A program made the position numbers and the translations under genes. Under the pieces are notes generated by a model, which was not told where the DNA came from, ran no database searches, and saw only the letters and a list, made by a program, of their open reading frames with translations. 64,000 nucleotides of DNA from Oerskovia turbata. Lineage in GTDB: Bacteria > Actinomycetota > Actinomycetes > Actinomycetales > Cellulomonadaceae. This document shows, in pieces, positions 49,102 through 57,848 of the stretch; the stretch's first letter is position 1, and each line of letters starts with the position of its first letter. The stretch lies in NCBI RefSeq assembly GCF_000718325.1, contig NZ_JOFV01000002.1, forward strand, positions 1 through 64,000. The letters run 5' to 3'.

Positions 49102-49841
49102 CAGCGGGTCCCCTCGTGCGCCGGGCGGTCCAGGACCGTCGCGTCGAGCTCGCCCAGGTCGGCCACGACCAGGTCCGCGCCGTGCTCGGTCAGGGCGTCG
49201 GCCCCGACCCCGCGGTCCACCCCCACGACGAGCCCGAAGTCACCGGCAGCCCCCGCCTGGACCCCCGAGATCGCGTCCTCGATCACGATCGCGGCCGTCG
49301 TCGGGACGCCCAGGAGCCGGGCCGCGTACTCGTAGGTCGCGGGCGAGGGCTTGCCCTCGAGCCCCTCCACGGCCGCGACGGCACCGTCCACGACGACCTC
49401 GAACCGGTCCGCGATCCCCGCGGCCGCCAGGACCGACGGGGCGTTGCGCGACGACGAGACGACCGCGACGAGCGCCCCGGCCGCGGTCACGGCGTCGAGG
49501 AAGGCGATCGAGCCCGGGTACGGGTCGATGCCCTCACGGGCGAACATCGCGTTGACGATCTCGTTCTTCTTGTTCCCCAGCGCGCAGACCGTGCCGTCGC
49601 CGGGGGCGTCGTCGATCGTGCCCCACGGGAGCTCGATCCCGCGCGAGGCGAGCATCGTGGCGACCCCGTCGAAGCGGGGCTTGCCGTCGATGTGCGCGAA
49701 GTAGTCCGCCGACGTGTACGGCGCGACCGCGCGCTCGGCGCACAGGGGCGCGAACAGGCGTTCCCAGGCGCGCATGTGGAACTCGGCGGTCGGTGTCAGG
49801 ACACCGTCGAGGTCGAAGAGGACGGCGTGCAGAGCGGGCAT
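49101..49841 (-). CDS. HAD hydrolase, beta-phosphoglucomutase-like
   Basis: The 246-residue HAD protein has FDLDGVLTPTAEFH at the N-terminus, VVSSSRNAP (motif II), the GKPSPATYEYAA lysine and VIEDAISGVQAG (motif IV). A DxD start with a cap domain marks the beta-phosphoglucomutase group, which turns beta-glucose-1-phosphate, the product of GH65, into glucose-6-phosphate. ATG 49841 has AAGGAG 4 nt upstream and is preferred over 49892. Confidence 0.9.
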   Translation of the reverse strand: MPALHAVLFDLDGVLTPTAEFHMRAWERLFAPLCAERAVAPYTSADYFAHIDGKPRFDGVATMLASRGIELPWGTIDDAPGDGTVCALGNKKNEIVNAMFAREGIDPYPGSIAFLDAVTAAGALVAVVSSSRNAPSVLAAAGIADRFEVVVDGAVAAVEGLEGKPSPATYEYAARLLGVPTTAAIVIEDAISGVQAGAAGDFGLVVGVDRGVGADALTEHGADLVVADLGELDATVLDRPAHEGTR

Positions 49842-49970
49842 CGCGCTCCTTCGGGAGAGTGGACGGACGAGGGAGCGCCGCGAGTTCGGCACCTCCCTCC
49901 GAGCCTACGCACCAGGGAGCGTCACGGCGAAAACGGGGACGTCACCGCCCGCACGTCCCCGAGCCACGGC

Positions 49971-51035
49971 TCAGTCCTGCGCCCGCTCCGCGAGCATCTC
50001 CGCGACCCGCCCCAGGTTCCCGAGCATCGCGCGGTTCTCGTCGGTGCTCCCGAGCCGGGTCCCCGACCCCAGTCCCACGCCGCCCGCGCGGGGCGCTGCG
50101 AGGAGCGTGACGTCGTCGAGCCCCGAGGACGGCAGACCGATCCGGTGCCACGGGACCGTCACGAGCGACGCGAGGTCGCCGAGGTTCGGCCCCGAGCACT
50201 GCGAGACCTTCGCGGGCGGCAGCCCGGCCCAGACCGCGACGCCGCGCTCGACCGCGCGCGCGACCAGCTCCCACCCCTTCTCGTCCCAGCCGTCGGCGCG
50301 GGCCGCGAGGTCCAGGCCCACGGCGTCGGCTCCGGCGAGGACGACGGGGGCGATCCCGACCCACGCGGGCCCCACGTGCACGACGCTGCGCGCGCCGCCG
50401 TCCCGCACCGCGTCCAGCACGGTTTCGAGCCCCGCGACGACGTCCGGCCCCTCGACCGGACGCAGCCGCGAGTACCCGGAGAACGTGGGCAGCACGCCTG
50501 CGTTGATCTGACCGAGCAGCGGCTCGGAGACCTGCACCACGAGCTCGGCCCCCGGGACCTGCCGACGCACCTCGTCGAGGTGCGCCCGCACCCCGACGGC
50601 GAGCGACGCGGCCAGGTCGGCCCGGGCGCCCCGGTCGGCGAGGACCCGGTCGCCGCGCGCGAGGTAGAGCTCGGCCGCGAGCGTCCACGGCCCCACGACC
50701 GACACCGCGAGCGGCCCCACGTACCCGTGCCCGGCGATCGCGAGCGCCCCCAGGTCGTCCCGGAGGAAAGCCCGAGCCCGGCGCTCGTCCATGCCGGGCC
50801 GGTCCGCGAGCTTCCACCCGTGCGGCCCGATCTCGACGGGCAGGTCCGCGAGCAGGGTCGCGGTGCGGCCCACGCCGTCGGCGCCGGGGCCCCGCTGGGG
50901 CAGGCGTGCGAGGAACGGGACGGGCGTCACGCCCGTGGGGACCTCGGCGAGGTCGCCGAAGATCGTCTGCTGCGCCTCGAGGACGTCGGTGCCCTCGCCG
51001 CCGGGCCACGGCCCGTGGCCGCTGACTGACGTCAT
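49971..51035 (-). CDS. MetE-like protein of the mnmA-ligA neighbourhood
   Basis: The 354-residue UROD/MetE-superfamily barrel corresponds by position to the conserved protein between mnmA and ligA in actinobacteria (Rv3015c in M. tuberculosis). Where methionine synthase has a zinc-binding HxC it reads VVHVGP, so one cysteine ligand is missing, although SQCSGPNLGD keeps a later cysteine. The function is unknown. ATG 51035 has AAGGAG 8 nt upstream. It differs from the other MetE-like protein at 34069, which keeps the zinc set. Confidence 0.8.
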   Translation of the reverse strand: MTSVSGHGPWPGGEGTDVLEAQQTIFGDLAEVPTGVTPVPFLARLPQRGPGADGVGRTATLLADLPVEIGPHGWKLADRPGMDERRARAFLRDDLGALAIAGHGYVGPLAVSVVGPWTLAAELYLARGDRVLADRGARADLAASLAVGVRAHLDEVRRQVPGAELVVQVSEPLLGQINAGVLPTFSGYSRLRPVEGPDVVAGLETVLDAVRDGGARSVVHVGPAWVGIAPVVLAGADAVGLDLAARADGWDEKGWELVARAVERGVAVWAGLPPAKVSQCSGPNLGDLASLVTVPWHRIGLPSSGLDDVTLLAAPRAGGVGLGSGTRLGSTDENRAMLGNLGRVAEMLAERAQD

Positions 51036-51068
51036 GTCCAGATCTCCTTGCTGTTCGACGTGCTCCAC

Positions 51069-51093
51069 GGCCGGCCCGACGACCGGGCCGGCC
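51069..51093. other. Perfect 10-bp inverted repeat
   Basis: GGCCGGCCCG and its complement around a 5-nt loop lie upstream of the MetE-like gene (minus strand) and about 170 bp before the SnoaL-like gene. It could be a leader structure or operator. No T-run follows. Confidence 0.45.
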
Positions 51094-51261
51094 CACCTGC
51101 TCCCCAGACGTCCCCGCAGCTCACCGCAGAACTCACCCGAGCATCACCCGCGCGACCTCTTGCGGTGTCCCTGCCTCCGAGTGAAGGCTGATGAGTATGC
51201 ACCACAGACCGTGACGACGCGGTGGCCGCTGGACCGACCCCGCCGGACGAGCGAGGCGGAC

Positions 51262-51843
51262 ATGAGCAGCAGCAGGCACGAGGCGACCGGGACCATCCTT
51301 CCCGGCGACCAGCACCACGAGGCGGCCACGACCGCCACGACCACGACCACCACCACGGCGACCACCGCGACGAACAAGGCGGCCGCGATCACGGTGCACA
51401 CCCAGGCCATCCCCGGGAACCACGCCGAGGCGCTCGCGGCGCTCGTCGCCGCCGACTTCCACAACCACGACCCGGCGCCCGGGTGCTCGGGAGGCATCGA
51501 GGGCCTGGTCGCGGCCATGCACTGGTTCTCGGACGCGTTCTCCGACCAGCACGTCGAGGTGCTGCACGCGGTCGCGGAGGGCGACCTGGTGGCGCTGCAC
51601 GTCGCGTTCAGCGCGCGGCACACGGGCTACTTCCGGGGCCTGGCGCCCACGGGCCGTCACTTCACGGTCCGCGAGATGCACATGCTGCGCTTCGTGGACG
51701 GGCGCGAGGCCGAGCACTGGGCGGTGCGCGACGACGCGTGGCTCGTGCGCGAGCTCAGCGAGCACCCCGTGGTTCCGACGAGCGCGGTGCTCGCCGCGAC
51801 GCAGCCGGGCGCCGCGGTGGGCAGCGTCCCGGTCGCGGTGTGA
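51262..51843 (+). CDS. SnoaL-like polyketide-cyclase-fold protein
   Basis: The 193-residue protein has a low-complexity His/Ala/Thr-rich N-terminus (about 1-45, with a Thr run) and a SnoaL/NTF2-like domain (about 45-165). Motifs are DFHNHDPAPGCSGGIEG, VALHVAFSARHTGYF and FRFVDGREAEHW-type (here LRFVDGREAEHWAVRDD). These proteins bind hydrophobic or polyketide-like ligands, but many have no proven activity. It converges with mnmA and is 22 bp from it. Confidence 0.8.
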   Translation: MSSSRHEATGTILPGDQHHEAATTATTTTTTTATTATNKAAAITVHTQAIPGNHAEALAALVAADFHNHDPAPGCSGGIEGLVAAMHWFSDAFSDQHVEVLHAVAEGDLVALHVAFSARHTGYFRGLAPTGRHFTVREMHMLRFVDGREAEHWAVRDDAWLVRELSEHPVVPTSAVLAATQPGAAVGSVPVAV

Positions 51844-51865
51844 CGAGGCGCGCACGGCCGGTCGC

Positions 51866-53116
51866 TCAGCGGGCGGCGCTCGCCGCGCGCCGCGCCCGGT
51901 AGGCGCGCTGCACTGTCGACTGCCCGATCACGCGCGTCCCCTGGTACACGACGAGCGACTGGCCCGCGGCGACGCCGCGCAGCGTCTCGCCCGTGAGCTC
52001 GACCTCCGTCCGCGCGCCGTCGGCGGCACCGGGCGCCTCGCCGTCGTCCGCCTGCCCGACGACGGCGCGCACCCGCGCGGGGACCGGCGCACCGTGGGCG
52101 CGCACCTGGACCGACGCGTCGAACCAGCCGGACACCTGGCCCGACGCCGCGCCGTCGGGCCCCGCCGGAGCGGGCTCCCACCCGGCGGCCGCGAGGACGT
52201 CGTCCGCGAGCCAGACCGAGCGGTCCCCCTCGATGCGGTCGACCGTGAGCAGCTCTGCCGGCCCCACGACGACCCGGTTGGAGACCGGCTCGACCTCGAG
52301 CACGTAGCGCGGCTTGCCGTCCGCGGCGGGGCGCCCCAGGGACAGGCCCTTGCGCTGGCCGACCGTGAACGCGTACGCGCCCTCGTGCTCGCCCAGGACC
52401 TCGCCCTCGGTGTCGACGATCTCGCCCGTGCGCGCACCCAGGCGCGCCTTGAGGAAGCCCTGCGTGTCTCCGTCGGACACGAAGCAGATGTCGTAGGAGT
52501 CGGGCTTGTTCGAGACGGACAGGCCACGCCGCTCGGCCTCGGCGCGGACCTCGTCCTTGGACGCGAAACCACCCAGCGGGAAGATCGACCGCGCCAGGCG
52601 CTCCTGGCCCATGACCGCGAGCACGTACGACTGGTCCTTGGCGTCGTTGGGCGAGCGGTGCAGCTCGCGGACCGTGCGCGTCACGGGGTCGCCGTCGGGC
52701 CCCGGGACCGTGACCTCGCGCGTGAGGACCTGCGCGTAGTGGCCCGTCGCGACCGCGTCGAAACCGAGCGCCGTGGCCTTGTCGAGCAGCGCCTCGAACT
52801 TGATGTGCTCGTTGCAGCGCACGCACGGGTTGGGCGTGCGCCCGGCCTCGTACTCGGACAGGAAGTCCGCGACGACCGTGTCCTCGAAGCGCTCCGACAG
52901 GTCCCACACGTAGTACGGGATGCCCAGCACGTCGGCGGCGCGACGCGCGTCGCCCGCGTCCTCGATCGAGCAGCAGCCGCGCGATCCCGCCCGGAACTGC
53001 TCGCGGTTGCGCGACAGGGCCATGTGCACGCCGACCACCTCGTGGCCGGCCTCGACGGCCAGGGCCGCCGCGACGGCCGAGTCGACGCCGCCGGACATCG
53101 CTGCCAGTACTCTCAT
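51866..53116 (-). CDS. mnmA: tRNA-specific 2-thiouridylase
   Basis: The 416-residue protein has the PP-loop [10 protein letters not shown] at residues 8-17, catalytic cysteines in [12 protein letters not shown] (C98/C101) and [10 protein letters not shown], and C-terminal beta-barrel domains. It installs the 2-thio group on U34 of tRNA for Lys, Glu and Gln, using sulfur from a cysteine desulfurase, whose gene lies directly upstream and overlaps its start (ATGA). GGGAGG gives the SD. The C-terminal domain is enlarged by Ala/Asp-rich inserts. Confidence 0.95.
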   Translation of the reverse strand: MRVLAAMSGGVDSAVAAALAVEAGHEVVGVHMALSRNREQFRAGSRGCCSIEDAGDARRAADVLGIPYYVWDLSERFEDTVVADFLSEYEAGRTPNPCVRCNEHIKFEALLDKATALGFDAVATGHYAQVLTREVTVPGPDGDPVTRTVRELHRSPNDAKDQSYVLAVMGQERLARSIFPLGGFASKDEVRAEAERRGLSVSNKPDSYDICFVSDGDTQGFLKARLGARTGEIVDTEGEVLGEHEGAYAFTVGQRKGLSLGRPAADGKPRYVLEVEPVSNRVVVGPAELLTVDRIEGDRSVWLADDVLAAAGWEPAPAGPDGAASGQVSGWFDASVQVRAHGAPVPARVRAVVGQADDGEAPGAADGARTEVELTGETLRGVAAGQSLVVYQGTRVIGQSTVQRAYRARRAASAAR

Positions 53117-54384
53117 GCGGTCCTCCCTGTCGTGGCGGCCGGTCGAGTCCGCGAGGTCGCCCCGGGCCGGGCCGACGACGCGAGCCCCGCGGCCTGGGCC
53201 CGCGCCACGACCTGCGGCAGCGCGTCGAGGAGGCGCGCGACGTCGTCGGGCGTCGAGGTCGCCCCGAGCGAGAACCGCAGCGCACCGCGCGCGTCCTCCT
53301 CGCAGACCCCCATCGCGAGCAGGACGTGCGAGGGCTGCGGCACCCCGGCCTGGCACGCCGAACCGGTGGACGTCTGCACACCCGCCGAGTCGAGCAGGTA
53401 CAGCAACGAGTCGCCCTCGGAGCCGGGGAACGTGAAGTGCGCGTTGCCGGGCAGGCGCAGGGACGGGTCGACCAGCGGGTCGGGGCCGCGCAGCACCGCG
53501 TCGGGCACGGCCGCCCGCACGCCCCGGACCAGGTCGTCGCGCAGCGACGCGAGGTGCTCGGCCCGCTCGGCGCGGCCCGCGACGGCCTCGGTCACGGCGA
53601 CCGCGAACGCCCGGATGGCGGGAGTGTCGAGCGTGCCCGAGCGCACGCCGCGCTCCTGCCCGCCGCCGTGCAGCACCGGGGTCAGCGGCAGGCCGCGCTT
53701 CGCGACCAGGGCGCCGACGCCCATGGGGCCACCGAGCTTGTGACCCGTGAGGGTCAGGGCGTCGAGGCCGCTCGCGGCGAAGTCCACAGGCACCTGCCCG
53801 ACGGCCTGCACCGCGTCCGAGTGCACGGGGATGCCGTACGGACGCGCGATCTGCACGACCTCCTGGACCGGCTGGATCGTCCCGACCTCGTTGTTCGCCC
53901 ACATGACCGAGATGAGCGCGACCTCGTCGCCCTTGGACGCGAGCTCGGCGCGCAGCGCGTCGAGGTCGAGCCGGCCGGCGTCGTCGACGGGCAGCAGGAC
54001 GATCTCCGCACCCGTGTGCTCGGCCATCCAGAAGGCGGGGTCGAGCACCGCGTGGTGCTCGACGGCCGAGACCAGGATGCGTCGACGGCGCGGCTCGGTG
54101 GTGCGCCGCCCCCAGAACAGGCCCTTGATCGCGAGGTTGTCCGACTCGGTGCCGCCCGCCGTGAAGATCACCTCGCTCGGGCGCGCGCCGAGCGCGGCCG
54201 CGACGGCCTCGCGCGACTCCTCGACGACGCGGCGCGCGGCCCGGCCCGCCGCGTGCAGCGACGAGGGGTTGCCGGTCTGGGTGAGCTCCGCGACGAAGGC
54301 CTCGAGCGCGGCCGGCGACATGGGGGTCGTGGCGGCGTGGTCGAGGTAGGCGCCGTGCGAGGGCTCGGCGGGCGTGGCGGTCAT
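53113..54384 (-). CDS. Cysteine desulfurase (NifS/IscS-like)
   Basis: The 423-residue PLP enzyme has [10 protein letters not shown] at the start, internal-aldimine K216 in LTGHKLGGP and the persulfide cysteine C344 in [10 protein letters not shown]. It takes sulfur from cysteine and most likely feeds MnmA, encoded next. ATG 54384 is used because homology starts close to it; no SD is visible and an upstream in-frame start at 54438 is less likely. It is divergent from the kinase gene. Confidence 0.93.
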   Translation of the reverse strand: MTATPAEPSHGAYLDHAATTPMSPAALEAFVAELTQTGNPSSLHAAGRAARRVVEESREAVAAALGARPSEVIFTAGGTESDNLAIKGLFWGRRTTEPRRRRILVSAVEHHAVLDPAFWMAEHTGAEIVLLPVDDAGRLDLDALRAELASKGDEVALISVMWANNEVGTIQPVQEVVQIARPYGIPVHSDAVQAVGQVPVDFAASGLDALTLTGHKLGGPMGVGALVAKRGLPLTPVLHGGGQERGVRSGTLDTPAIRAFAVAVTEAVAGRAERAEHLASLRDDLVRGVRAAVPDAVLRGPDPLVDPSLRLPGNAHFTFPGSEGDSLLYLLDSAGVQTSTGSACQAGVPQPSHVLLAMGVCEEDARGALRFSLGATSTPDDVARLLDALPQVVARAQAAGLASSARPGATSRTRPAATTGRTA

Positions 54385-54508
54385 GAGGCGATCACAGTCG
54401 TCCAGTCTACGAAGGTATTCGCGGGCCGCCGCCGCCACGGGGCGGACGAGGACCGTGGGGCCCGTGGAACCTTGCTGGACAGCACAGGAAAAACCGATAT
54501 CTTGACAG

Positions 54509-54628
54509 ATGCTCGTCCGCCCCTCGATCCCCCGTCACCAGCCCGGCGCCCCGCGTGGCGCGGTCGGGGACGACTCGCGGACGGCGACGCCTCGACCGCA
54601 CCGATCCCCGTCCCGCCGCACCCCGTGA
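54509..54628 (+). CDS. Possible 39-codon leader peptide
   Basis: A short frame opens at ATG 54509, 5 nt after a TATCTT -10 box with -35-like TGGACA 16 bp further up. It ends in TGA overlapping an in-frame GTG (54625) of the kinase gene. The product is Pro/Arg-rich with no known family. It could couple translation to the kinase, or be a chance frame. Confidence 0.35.
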   Translation: MLVRPSIPRHQPGAPRGAVGDDSRTATPRPHRSPSRRTP

Positions 54629-54642
54629 GAGCGTTCTGCCCC

Positions 54643-55716
54643 ATGCCCGACGACGTCGCGACCACCTGCGTGGTCCTCTCACCGCAGGACCCGCGCGCCC
54701 ACGCGAGCGACCGCCTGCGGTGGACCTCGCTCCCTCGTGAGCTCCGCGACGAGATCGAGGCCACGATGGAGGCGCGCGTGGTCGAGGAGATCAGCGTCGT
54801 GAGCGGCTTCCGGCCCGGGATGGGGTCGTTGCTGCGACTGTCGACGGGCGAGCAGGTCTTCCTCAAGGCGGCCCGCACACGCGACGCGCGGGAGTGCGCC
54901 GACCTGCACCGCACCGAGGCACGCATCGCGATCCGCCTGCCCGAAGCGGTCCCCACCCCGCGCTTCCTGTGGGGTCATGGCGACGGTGACTGGATCGTGC
55001 TCGCGTACGAGGCCATCGACGGCCACCCACCGCGGACCCCCTGGGAACCTGCGGTGCTCGCACGCGTCCTCGACACCCTCGACGACCTGGCGCGCATCCC
55101 CGGGGCACGGCAGATCCCGCTGCCGCCCGCCGGTCCCCAGCTCGCGTCCACCGCGATCGGGTGGGGTCGCATCCTGCGTGACCCTCCGGAGCACCTGTCC
55201 TCGGTCGCACCGTGGGCCGCTCGCCGGCTCGCGACGCTCGCCGAGCTCGAGCTGGGCGTCCTCGTCGCGTGCGAGGGCGAGTCGATCGTCCACGGCGACA
55301 TGCGCGCCCGGAACCTCACCGTCACGGACGACGCCGTCTACGTCCTCGACTGGCCCCACGCGATGCGCGGCGCCGGCTGGCTGGACCTCGCGCACCTGCT
55401 CGTCACGGTCGGTGCGCAGGGCGTCGAAGGGGTCTTCGACCCCCCGGACGTGTCCGTGCCGCCCGACGGCGGCGCACCCGTCACGACGTGGGACGACGCC
55501 GAGCGGGCGGGGGCCTGGCTCACGGCGGTCTTCGACGACCACCCGCTCGGCGCCGAGGTGCACCCGGGCGACCTGCGGTCCGTCGTCGGAGGGTTCGCAG
55601 GATTCAGCCTGGACGCCGCACGCAAGCCGGCTCCGCGGTCGGACCCGTCCCGCCCCACCACTGCCCTGGGGCAGGGGCTCGCGGCTCTCGCCTGGCTCGA
55701 GCACCTGGGTCTCTGA
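54643..55716 (+). CDS. Aminoglycoside-phosphotransferase-fold protein (APH/choline kinase-like)
   Basis: The 357-residue protein has the kinase lysine region GEQVFLKAARTRD, the catalytic loop SIVHGDMRARNLTVTD (HGDxxxxN) and the metal aspartate in VYVLDWPHA. It is an APH-superfamily small-molecule kinase; its target is not evident and antibiotic resistance should not be assumed. The start may be ATG 54643 or GTG 54625, the latter overlapping the stop of a short upstream frame. It converges with etfA. Confidence 0.8.
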   Translation: MPDDVATTCVVLSPQDPRAHASDRLRWTSLPRELRDEIEATMEARVVEEISVVSGFRPGMGSLLRLSTGEQVFLKAARTRDARECADLHRTEARIAIRLPEAVPTPRFLWGHGDGDWIVLAYEAIDGHPPRTPWEPAVLARVLDTLDDLARIPGARQIPLPPAGPQLASTAIGWGRILRDPPEHLSSVAPWAARRLATLAELELGVLVACEGESIVHGDMRARNLTVTDDAVYVLDWPHAMRGAGWLDLAHLLVTVGAQGVEGVFDPPDVSVPPDGGAPVTTWDDAERAGAWLTAVFDDHPLGAEVHPGDLRSVVGGFAGFSLDAARKPAPRSDPSRPTTALGQGLAALAWLEHLGL

Positions 55717-55793
55717 CGCGCTGGTCCGCCGTCCGGCCGGTGCAGGCTGCGCCGGGGTCGCCGGGGCCGCCGGGTGCACGCCACCGGACGTGC

Positions 55794-55828
55794 GAACGCC
55801 CCGGCGGGCCGTGCCCGCCAGGGCGTTC
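55794..55828. terminator. Terminator between kinase and etfA
   Basis: Arms GAACGCCCCGGCGGG and CCCGCCAGGGCGTTC (15 bp, one mismatch, 5-nt loop) lie between convergent genes. Confidence 0.75.
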
Positions 55829-55860
55829 GTCGGGGCGTTCGTCAGGGCGTTCGTCGGGGT
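55821..55860. repeat. Three tandem 12-bp repeats
   Basis: GGGCGTTCGTC(G/A) occurs at 55821, 55833 and 55845, starting inside the right arm of the terminator and ending just before the etfA stop. It probably arose by slippage. Confidence 0.8.
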
Positions 55861-55868
55861 GAGAGGCG

Positions 55869-56846
55869 TCAGCCCTTGTGCTCCCGGATGACCTTCGCCG
55901 CCTGCGGCAGGACCTCGGCGAGGTCGCCGACGACCGCGAAGTCGGCGATCTCGAACAGCGGGCAGTCCGAGTCGTTGTTGACCGCGACGATGACCTGCGC
56001 CGCCTGCATGCCGCCACGGTGGTGCGGGGCCCCCGAGATGCCCGCGCCGATGTACAGGCGCGGCGCGATCGTCACGCCCGTCTGACCGATGAACGTGTCG
56101 AACCAGCCCTCGTAGACCGCGTCACGCGTCGCGCCCACGGCCGCGCCGAGCGCGTCCGCCAGCTCCTCGACGGGCCCGAAGTCGCCGTCGGTGCCACGTC
56201 CGCCCGCGACGACCGTCGCGGCCTCGGCGAGCGCCGGGCGTCCGCCCTCGACGACCGGCTTCTCCTCGCGGGACACGACAGTGACGGCCGTCGCCGACGC
56301 GGGGAGCTCGACGGGGAACCCGATGACCTCGGTCTGGACCGAGGACTCCGCGGGCTCCGGGACGACGGAGTTGGCGCGGACCGTGAACACGGCCTGCTCG
56401 GTGACGACCTCGCACGAGGTGTCCCACGAACCCGCGAAGACCCGCTTGTAGCCCACTGCCTTGCCGCCCTCGGCGCGGACCTCGGCCGCGTCGATCACGA
56501 GGCCGGCACCCAGCGCGTGGGCGAGGCGGGCCGCCGCCTCCTTGTGGGGGAACGTCGCCGAGAGCAGCACGACGTCGGCGTTCGCGCGGCGCACCGCGGT
56601 CTCGAGGGTCGCCGCGACGACCGCCGTGAGGTGTGTGCCGTCCGCGCTCACGGACGTGGGCAGCTCGGCCTGGAGGACCGTGTCGACGCCGTAGGCGCCG
56701 AGCTGGGCGAGCGTCGTGACGCTCGGGCTGCCGAGCGTCACCGCCTTGGGCCGGCCGAGGCTGCGGGCGATGGTCAGGAGCTCGAGGGCCGCGGAGCGCA
56801 GCTGCGACTGCGGCGAGTCGAGCAGGACGAGGACGTTGGTGGTCAC
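55869..56846 (-). CDS. etfA: Electron transfer flavoprotein alpha subunit
   Basis: The 325-residue protein has an N-terminal ETF domain and a C-terminal FAD-binding domain with GRGTDGDFG, FIGQTGVTIAPRLYIG and ISGAPHHRGG...VAVNNDSDCPLFEIAD. With EtfB it carries electrons from acyl-CoA and related dehydrogenases to the quinone pool. GTG 56846 has GAGGGA 5-6 nt upstream; the gene starts 11 bp after etfB ends. Confidence 0.95.
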   Translation of the reverse strand: MTTNVLVLLDSPQSQLRSAALELLTIARSLGRPKAVTLGSPSVTTLAQLGAYGVDTVLQAELPTSVSADGTHLTAVVAATLETAVRRANADVVLLSATFPHKEAAARLAHALGAGLVIDAAEVRAEGGKAVGYKRVFAGSWDTSCEVVTEQAVFTVRANSVVPEPAESSVQTEVIGFPVELPASATAVTVVSREEKPVVEGGRPALAEAATVVAGGRGTDGDFGPVEELADALGAAVGATRDAVYEGWFDTFIGQTGVTIAPRLYIGAGISGAPHHRGGMQAAQVIVAVNNDSDCPLFEIADFAVVGDLAEVLPQAAKVIREHKG

Positions 56847-56857
56847 GATGTTCCCTC

Positions 56858-57667
56858 TCAGACCAGGTCGTTACGGATGAGGAACTCGGCCAGCGCGCGG
56901 CCGCCCTCGCCCTTGTCGACGACGACCTCGACCTCGGGGCGCGGCGGGCGCGGCGTGGCGGCGAGGACGCGGGTGCGGGCTCCGGCGTCGCCCACGGTCG
57001 TGGGGTCGAGCCCGAGTGCCGCGAGGTCCCAGACCTCGATCGGCTGCGTCCGCGCGGACATGATGAGCTTGAAGTTGGGGAAGCGCGGCCAGTTGGCGTG
57101 GTCGGTCACGCTGACCACGGCAGGCAGCGGGGCCGAGAGCACCTCGAGCGCGTCGTCGAGCTCGCGCGTGACCTGGGCCGTGCGGGCCTCGACGTCCACC
57201 TCGAGCTTGCCCGCGAGCGTGAGCTGCGGCAGGCCGAGCTCGGCCGCGAGGAGCACCGGGACGACGGACCCCAGCCCGTCGAGGGCCGCCATGCCCGTGA
57301 GGACGAGGTCGACCGGGCCCTCCTCCTCGATCTTGCGGACCGCGGCGGCGAGCGTGGCGACCGTCCCGAAGTAGTCGGAGCCCGCGAGCGCCTCGTCGCT
57401 GACGCGCACGCCGCGGCCGACGCCCATCTGGTAGGCCTTGCGGATCGCGGTGTCGGCGTCGGGGCCCGCCATGGTCAGGACCACGACCTCGGAGGTCTCC
57501 TGCTCGGCCTCCGGCAGCGACTCGACGATGCGCAGCGCGGCCTCGATCGCGTTCTCGTCGAGCTCGTTGAGGGTCCCCTCCTCGGACGATCGCACCACTC
57601 GTCCGGCGTCGAACCGCCGGTCGGCGTGGATATCGGGAACGTACTTGACGGCGACGACGATCCTCAT
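56858..57667 (-). CDS. etfB: Electron transfer flavoprotein beta subunit
   Basis: The 269-residue protein starts with MRIVVAVKYVPD and has NELDENAIEAALR, GPDADTAIRKAYQMG (nucleotide contact) and LGLPQLTLAGKLEV. It binds AMP and forms the heterodimer with EtfA. ATG 57667 has GGAG 9 nt upstream and is preferred to 57718. First gene of the etfBA operon. Confidence 0.95.
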   Translation of the reverse strand: MRIVVAVKYVPDIHADRRFDAGRVVRSSEEGTLNELDENAIEAALRIVESLPEAEQETSEVVVLTMAGPDADTAIRKAYQMGVGRGVRVSDEALAGSDYFGTVATLAAAVRKIEEEGPVDLVLTGMAALDGLGSVVPVLLAAELGLPQLTLAGKLEVDVEARTAQVTRELDDALEVLSAPLPAVVSVTDHANWPRFPNFKLIMSARTQPIEVWDLAALGLDPTTVGDAGARTRVLAATPRPPRPEVEVVVDKGEGGRALAEFLIRNDLV

Positions 57668-57848
57668 CGTGATGTGCTCCGTGGTTGGGACGACGGTGGA
57701 CCCGGGTGGTACCCGCACGCCACAGCCCTTCGTGGAAGGTGTGGCACAGGCGAAACCCTACCGGGCAGCGCCGCGCAACCGGGTGAGATCTCGCGCACGA
57801 CCACCTGGTGAGCACGAGCCGTCCACTTCCGGGCCTCACAATGGAGGG

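Noticed and set aside
54643..55716. An aminoglycoside resistance gene
   Set aside because: Only the general APH kinase fold is visible; such kinases act on many small molecules and nothing ties this one to an antibiotic.
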